Of a stretch of DNA of 64,000 nt, positions 57,842 through 64,000 are shown one piece after another. Within the stretch, counting starts at the first letter, position 1, and each line of letters opens with the position of its first letter. A program made the translations under genes and the position numbers. This DNA comes from Alnus glutinosa (lineage: Eukaryota > Streptophyta > Magnoliopsida > Fagales > Betulaceae): positions 4,731,001-4,795,000 of the forward strand of contig NC_084886.1 in NCBI RefSeq assembly GCF_958979055.1, written 5' to 3'. Under the pieces are notes generated by a model, which was not told the DNA's origin, did not search any database, and saw only the letters and a program-made list of their open reading frames with translations.

Positions 57842-59790
57842 GATCAATCACTTCTCTCTTCCAAAGTTGCCAGTTTCTGATCAGAGTCACGGAACCTAAT
57901 TAAAGATGGTCTTCTTATGAGCGTTTGTGTGTGTAAACGAGTCTTACAAGATAGTCGATTAAACAAATGCTTAATTGCTTATTAGGAAGTTTCTGTGAAC
58001 GAGTCTTACTAGATAGTCTACTAAATAAATGCGTGTGAACAGTTAACACTGAACATGTGTGTGGAACGACGTAAAGTCGTCGCAAACAGATCTGAAATGG
58101 CCTGTTACTGAAAAATAGGGGGTAAAATTGTCTAAAGAATTTTTTTTATTTTTTATTTTTTATTTTTTTATTTTTATCAGAATTGATATGACAATTCTGC
58201 TCCTTAATTTTTCGCTAACCGGCTCCGGCTCATTCCATTTCATTTGGAGAAATTTTAGGTGTGTCGAATTTTTTTTATCAAAATATGGGTACCAAGATAA
58301 TATAGAACTTATTCATTAGAGATGATTATTATAGGTCTAGATATTTGGTGATGAAATTTGTAAAGAAATAACAATAAAAAGTAATAAAAGACATTTTGGC
58401 ACTTCAATGGGCCAAATCTCCCTTTAGCACATGGCTATAACCTTACGGATTTTCTGATAATAATGCTCTTGATACACATTCTATTAACGATGTTGAATTT
58501 AAATACAAATGATTCAAATAACTACCTACAAGAGTGCTAGAAATAACTATCAACTACCTACTACCCACGACATGGGATAACTTCTATGGTTGAAATCCAC
58601 TAACACCTAACTTCCCCTAAGACAACTACCCTCTAGCAATTATTACCCATTAAACAATTACCCCTAATTACGTAAATTACAACTACTAAACATATTAATT
58701 CTACAACTACTAATGAAATTCATCAATCATGATTTGGCCCATACCAATTGAAGGGTTGTGATAGAACTAAAAGTGAACACAAAAAAGAAATATATAGGAG
58801 GTCGAGCTTAATCCTCCAAGACTTAGAATTGAAGAAGGATATGAGGGTAAAGGGGGAAGTGATAAGAGAAATGCTACACATATTCTCACACTCTCAAGTC
58901 TTTTTAAATGTTATTGATATGGAGTCTCTCATTTTTTTATTTTTTTTTTCTAAACAAGATGGAGTCTCTCATTGAACGTAGCTCGTTATATCAAAGTAGA
59001 AATCATCTTGTCAGATAACCACAATAATAAGTTAAGCTTGCGTATTCGTTTGTTAAACGTTGCGGAATGAATTATATTATAATCTAATTGCGTCATAGAC
59101 CCAATCCCAATACGTGTTTGATAATCTTCTCTAGTGGAAGATTGACTATTGAAAATTAAATTATTTCACAACATACTATTTACCATGTGAGAGTGAATAT
59201 TAATTAAATAATTAAATTTATTCATTCTTATAAGTTTAAGCTTGTAGAATAAGCGGTGATCGATCATCTTCTCCGATCAACGATTCACCTTTGAAAATTA
59301 AAATGATTTCACAACAATTTCGTCAACTCTCATGGTGAAGTAGTTGATAAGTATTTGTCAAGAAGCTAGACTCTCTAGATGCGATATGCGATGGATGAGG
59401 CACCCTAAAGGATTAGTCACAGATTCATGCTACTTAATTGTTAAGCACTTCATAACAAATGCTGGACTGCTGTTTTATCTCATATTGTTACGTCTTGCCC
59501 GTTGTGCTTTACCATATAGCACAATGATTAAGCAACTTTTATAATTAATTTGAAGAGATAAATATTTAAGTTGTTGGAGAAGCAAGGATGCAAGAAAACT
59601 ATAGAGTCGATCACTAGACACTAGTGGTGAGATAAATTTAGCTTAAGATTTACGTGTTGTGTTCATAAAAAGAAAAAAAGAAAAAAAAAATAAAAAGAGA
59701 GATTTAAGAGAAGTTTTCCATCCTAATTCTAATTAAGATTAATTGGCTTAAACCTAGAAAGTTTAAATGTCCCTTTCATAAGATGCCTAT
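57842..59790. other. Spacer upstream of GST copy 2
   Basis: It contains the GST copy 2 promoter, AT-rich DNA and a partial duplicate (58738-58905) of the GST-spacer module. I found no gene. Confidence 0.5.
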
Positions 59791-60865
59791 ATTTTTGGAC
59801 CAAGATCATAGCCGTTATTTGGAGTGATTTAATGTTATTGTATTTAGAGATGTGTTATATATTTGCAAACACATTTGGTGTGGAATTCATGCATTACACC
59901 AAATGTGTGTCTGCAAATATTATTAGCCTTGCATTTAACTACAAGGTATATAAAGACATATTATTTAAATTTTTTAAATGATATACAAACATATTTATCA
60001 CGTGATATTATTTATTAAATTTTAAAATTGTTCTATATTATTTGAAGACCTTTTAAACATAAAAGCTAAAAGCTAAACAAGAAAAAGAAGAGAGGACTCA
60101 GCGTTGTTGAAGCGATCAATTAATAACAAAGGAATCGGACTAATTGAAGGGTTGTGGTAGAGCCAAGAGTGAACGCGAAGAGGAAATATATAGGAGAGCT
60201 TAATCTTCTGAGACCTAAAATCGAAGATGGATATGAAGGTAATGGGGAAAGCGATAAGAGAAATGCTATATACATTCTCACATTCTCAAGTCTCAAATAT
60301 GACGTGGCACTAAAAATTATTATTAAATTTTTACGAGGAGAAATGTGAAATTTACACCACCCTTACCCTAAGAGTTTTAAGAATTTCTTCCCACAAAAAG
60401 AATTCAACAGGAGACAGACAATAACTGAAATTAATTAAAGATTGCGACTGCTTCATTAATTACAATCTAACAGAGCAACACTCCTTGGAAAAATAAGAAT
60501 AAAATTATCATTTTGCATTTCTTTAGATAATTTTTTTCTTAATTTTACAAGGACCGAATACTCTCCGATCCAAATACTTTCAATTAGACCCCAGAATAGG
60601 CCCGAGCTCATAACCCTGTACAAGCTTCTAGAAATGACTTCAAGCCTTCAAGGGAAAAGACGACAAAACAACCATGACTCGGATCCCCCAAGGTAGATTT
60701 TATTCGTGGCCTTTGTGCAGCGTAGTGACACACATGGTATTTGGAGTTAACATTGTTAAGTTTGGAATGATTCAAGGAAAATTACGTAGTAAACAACGAG
60801 GCATTAGATGTTCTTTTTGAACACGTGCAATAAAAAAAAAATGGTATAAAATATAAATATATATT
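59791..60865. repeat. Segmental duplication, copy c (partner at 53207-54395)
   Basis: It matches copy a in order and orientation. It ends abruptly at 60865-60875, where LINE sequence begins, so the insertion interrupted the duplicated unit. Confidence 0.8.
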
Positions 60866-60875
60866 CTACATCTAA

Positions 60876-63428
60876 TAATAAAACGACCCAAAACAAAAGC
60901 ACTTTGTTCCAAAGAAATAATTTGGGGAAGAATAAACTTTAACCGATTAGCCAAAACTTTAGAAATCAATTTATACTATATGGCCACTAGATTATTGGGG
61001 AAGGAGGGGTTTATGGCTTTGAAACTTGACATGAGTAAAGCCTATGATAGGATAGAGTGGGATTTTTTGGAATCTATGCTTTGGAAGCTTGGCTTTGCAG
61101 AACGGTGGATCAATCTTTTGATGGTGTGTGTCCGGACAGTGACATATTCTATTCTCATTAATAGCAGACCTTATGGGAGGATTGTTCCCTCTCACAGTTT
61201 GAGGCAAGGTGACCCTTTATCCCCTTACTTATTTATCCTATGTGCTGAGGCTCTTAGTTCTTTAATACGGAATACTGAACGGGATGGAGGGATAACAGGA
61301 GTCCTAATTTCCCGGGGAGGGACTCAGATTCATCACTTATTTTTTGCAAATGACAGTCTTTTATTTTGTAGAGCTAGTTTGGGAGAATGGAGACGTGTTG
61401 AAGAGATTTTAGCTCTTTATGAATTGGCTTCAGGTCAGAAAATCAATAGGGAGAAGACCTCCATATTCTTTAGCAAAAATACTTCTCCGAAGGCTAAATG
61501 GGATATTTTGTCAGTGGCAAGGGCTGATCATGTTCAACACTTTGAGCTGTATCTAGGCCTTCCGGCTTTAATTGGGTGGTCTAGGGTTTCTTCTTTTAAC
61601 TATATCAAAGGACGGATTTGGGCAAAGCTAAATGGTTGGAAGGAAAAATTTCTTACGCATGCAGGGAAGGAAATCTTGTTAAAGTCAGTGGTTCAAGCGA
61701 TTCCAACGTACACGATGAGTGTGTTTCGACTCCCAAAAACATTAACTAGAGAGATCAATTCCATAATGGGTAAATTTTGGTGGAGTTTCAAGGAAAATAT
61801 TAACAAAATTTCATGGATGTCGTAGAAAAGGCTGGGTCGAAATAAGGATATTGGAGGTTCGGGCTATAGAGATCTTGAATGTTTCAACATGGCTATGTTA
61901 GCTAAACAATGCTGGAGATTATTGAAGTGGCCTGAATCCTTGGCAGCTCGTGTAATGCATGAAAAATACTATCCTGTGGTGGACTTTATGGATTCCAATT
62001 TAGGGAAAAAGCATTCTTTTGCTTGGAGGAGTATTTGGCAAGCAAAACCCTTTTTCAAGAAGGACTCATGTGGAAGGTAGGGAATTGTTCCAAGATCAAA
62101 TTGTGGGATGATAAGTGGATTTCTGCTTCTCCCCATAAAATCCTAGACCCAGTTCGGGTTCTATCAAGGGATTCTAGGGTAGCAGATATTATTAACCAGG
62201 AAGCTAACTGGTGGGATATATCACTTATTGAACAAATTTTTTCTAGGGAGACTGTTGAGGAAGTTTGCAGTATTCCTATTAGCCCTCGGCTTCAGGAGGA
62301 CAATTTAATTTGGGCAGGGACTAACAATGGCATTTTTTTCGGTCTGTAGTGCCTATCATCTTGAAGTAGAGCGGAGGTCGGGATAATTGGAGTACTTCAA
62401 CTTTGCCTTTTGCTATTCCTATCTGGCATCGCTTATGGAAATTAAATCTTCCCCGATTTATCTTTTTATTCCTATGGAGAGCATGTAATGATATTCTTCC
62501 TACAAAAAATAACCTCTAAAAGAAAAAAGGTAGTTATTGACCAGTTATGCCCGATGTGTAGCTCTGAGGCTGAAACCAATGGCCATGTTCTTTGGTGGTG
62601 TGATTCCGCTCAGGCAATTTGGGGTAGCTGCGGGGGACCCATACAAAAGAGCTCGGTGGTGGCGGTTGATTTCTTCGGAATTTTCGCCTACCTCTGTGCT
62701 AGATTGGAGGATGAGGACTTGGAGCTTTTTGCAATTATAGCCCACAACATTTGGTCCCGTCGAAACAGGGTGGTTTTTGGGAGTGTAGTGTTGCCTCCTT
62801 CCATTTTGATAAAAGAAGCTACACAGTTTATTGGGGACTTCAAGGAAATTCAAGCAGCTATTGTAGACCCAGTGAATGAGGGCCAAAACCTTCAATGTAG
62901 GTGGCTCAAACCAGCGGTGAATAGCATTAAAATCAACTGGAATGCAGCTTTGGATGGCTGGAAGAATATTATGGGCATGGGGATTGTAGCTTGGGATTGG
63001 GGTGGGGTGGTGAAGGCAGCCATGTGGGCGATCATCCCTTATATTAGGGATCCAACTATGGCGAAAGCCATTGGGGCCCGACGAGCAGTGCAATTTGGAC
63101 GCAAAATGGGGTTTATTTCCATTGAGCTGGAGGGTGATGCTTGTGAGATTATCTTGGCTTTGGAGAATTCTGTGGAGTCTGCTAGTATATATGGGAATAT
63201 TGTTTAAGAGACAAGGCGAATTTTGGAGAGTTTTCGCTCTTGGAGAATTTCTCACGTGAGACGAGAGGGGAATATCCGAATATGGCTGCTCACTTGTTGG
63301 CAAAGTTTGCTATATCTCACCAGTCCCAATGTGTGTGGCGTAATGTTTGTCCCAGTGTATTAGTGAATGTTGTAAATGCGGATAATATTTAATGGAAAGC
63401 TACAGTTTCCTCTCAAAAAAAAAAAAAA
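60876..63428 (+). mobile_element. 5'-truncated, 5'-inverted LINE (L1-type)
   Basis: It ends in a poly(A) tract (about 63416-63428) on the plus strand. From about 60977 the plus strand encodes the L1-type reverse transcriptase from FMALKLDMSKAYDRIEWDFL onward. Just upstream, 60876-60976 encodes the preceding RT block on the opposite strand (YKLISKVLANRLKFILPQII, EQSAFVLGRFII). That is an inverted 5' end, the signature of twin priming. About a dozen codons are missing at the joint. No target duplication was found, and comparison with GST copy 2 suggests a few hundred bp of target were lost. Confidence 0.85.
60980..63207 (+). pseudogene. LINE reverse transcriptase and RNase H remnants
   Basis: Three frame segments are visible: RT core (60980-61825), RT C-terminal region (61826-62349 in two frames) and zinc-finger plus RNase H-like region (62488-63207; CPMCSSEAETNGHVLWWC, then WLKPAVNSIKINWNAALDGW). 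The RT catalytic box reads FANDSLLF, with Asn in place of one of the catalytic Asp of FADD. Stops and frame changes separate the segments. The copy cannot produce active ORF2 protein. Confidence 0.88.
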
Positions 63429-63450
63429 GTTGTTCACATAAATAAACATA

Positions 63451-63825
63451 TTACTTAGGAGGAGCTCCTCTCATTTTGGCCATGACAAACTTAGCAAACT
63501 CCATAAGCTTCTCGGTCTCCGGCATAACACCTTTAACAGCACCATCAGAACAGAACCTGTCAGCCCATTTCACCAGCCCAGGAGTCTTCGCTTCGTCGAG
63601 CAGCTTCACCTCATACATCTTCTCTGTCACCCTCAGCCCCCCCAAGTAGCACCCGAAAGCAATATCCAAGAACCCAATTCCATCTCCACCAAAGAAAGCC
63701 TTCCCTTTGCTACACTTGCCAAAGGCTTCCTCCAACAGCGCAAGCCCTTCACCCACTTGCTCCACCAATGCCTTCCTGGCCTCCTCTCCTTGGGCAGCCT
63801 GAATGCTTCTCACAGTCGGATAAAA
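63451..63825 (-). CDS. GSTU: Glutathione S-transferase, tau class (copy 3), exon 2 only
   Basis: The acceptor at 63825 and the frame from [20 protein letters not shown] to AKMRGAPPK (124 codons plus TAA) match exon 2 of copies 1 and 2. Exon 1 would lie to the right of the window, beyond an intron that starts identically (63826-64000). The pocket-lining helix reads GCYLGGLRVTE, with Gly where copy 1 has Trp and copy 2 has Leu. Since neither stop nor frameshift is seen, the copy is likely functional, but exon 1 cannot be checked here. Confidence 0.88.
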   Translation of the reverse strand, partial: FYPTVRSIQAAQGEEARKALVEQVGEGLALLEEAFGKCSKGKAFFGGDGIGFLDIAFGCYLGGLRVTEKMYEVKLLDEAKTPGLVKWADRFCSDGAVKGVMPETEKLMEFAKFVMAKMRGAPPK

Positions 63826-64000
63826 CTGCATCCATTTGAATTTCATTACGAGTGACAAATCATATGCTCTACCAAACCAACAACAACAAACAAAAAGATA
63901 AGCCAAACAGCTTAATTCAATTGGACTAACGTCTCTTATCAAACCAATAAATCTTCATTTAAGCATTAATTCCACAAACTGAGATGTAAATGACATGTAT

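Noticed and set aside
62545-63303. 252-codon minus-strand frame
   Set aside because: Antisense to the LINE RNase H region and without recognisable domains.

Overview
This is nuclear DNA of a eudicot plant, probably a woody rosid. The genes have GT-AG introns, AT-rich intergenic sequence, many MITEs and LTR fragments, a Cassandra-type element carrying 5S rRNA sequence, a plant DYW-class PPR protein and tau-class glutathione transferases. I cannot name the species.

Layout, left to right: (1) 109-9433 (+), the 3' exons of an RGG/glycine-rich protein, with an 8.6 kb intron full of mobile elements, including a palindromic TRIM/Cassandra composite at 3801-5570. (2) 12377-13018 (+), a complete h-type thioredoxin. 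(3) 13842-16403 (-), a class B DnaJ/HSP40 with a perfect three-unit heat shock element upstream. (4) 19412-19501, a one-exon fragment of an acylpyruvase (FAHD1-like) gene, immediately followed by a 6.16 kb Mutator-like transposon (19541-25696). That transposon carries a decayed transposase and a convergent, intact GRF zinc-finger ORF. (5) 26422-28266 (+), a CRR28-like chloroplast RNA-editing PPR-DYW protein. (6) 30167-33753 (-), DUF569/actin-cross-linking-like exons, best read as one double-domain gene. (7) 33754-40773, a repeat-rich intergenic stretch with LTR remnants. (8) 40774-42699 (+), an intronless LRK10L/WAK-like receptor kinase. (9) 43533-47747 (-), a 14-exon TTC38-like TPR gene of 468 codons. 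(10) 50284 to the end (-), three tandem tau-class GST genes, the third cut by the window edge, with a 5'-inverted LINE between the second and third.

From memory, the gene set matches two Arabidopsis segments that are duplicates of each other: At1g27090-27150 (glycine-rich protein, DUF569, TPR, GSTU13/14) and At1g59670-59730 (GSTU15/16, DUF569, CRR28, DnaJ, Trx h7). The window looks like the unfractionated ancestral block plus lineage-specific insertions. The genes share no obvious pathway, so the neighbourhood is best explained by ancestry. Redox and stress functions (Trx h, DnaJ, GSTs) recur.

The most interesting structures are the inverted TRIM/Cassandra composite flanked by one 5-bp target duplication, the MuDR-like convergent two-gene transposon with a GRF-coiled-coil-TM protein in the mudrB position, the twin-primed LINE, and the GST pair with identical N-terminal exons but diverged C-terminal exons. 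Paralogous GST introns provide empty sites that date several insertions.
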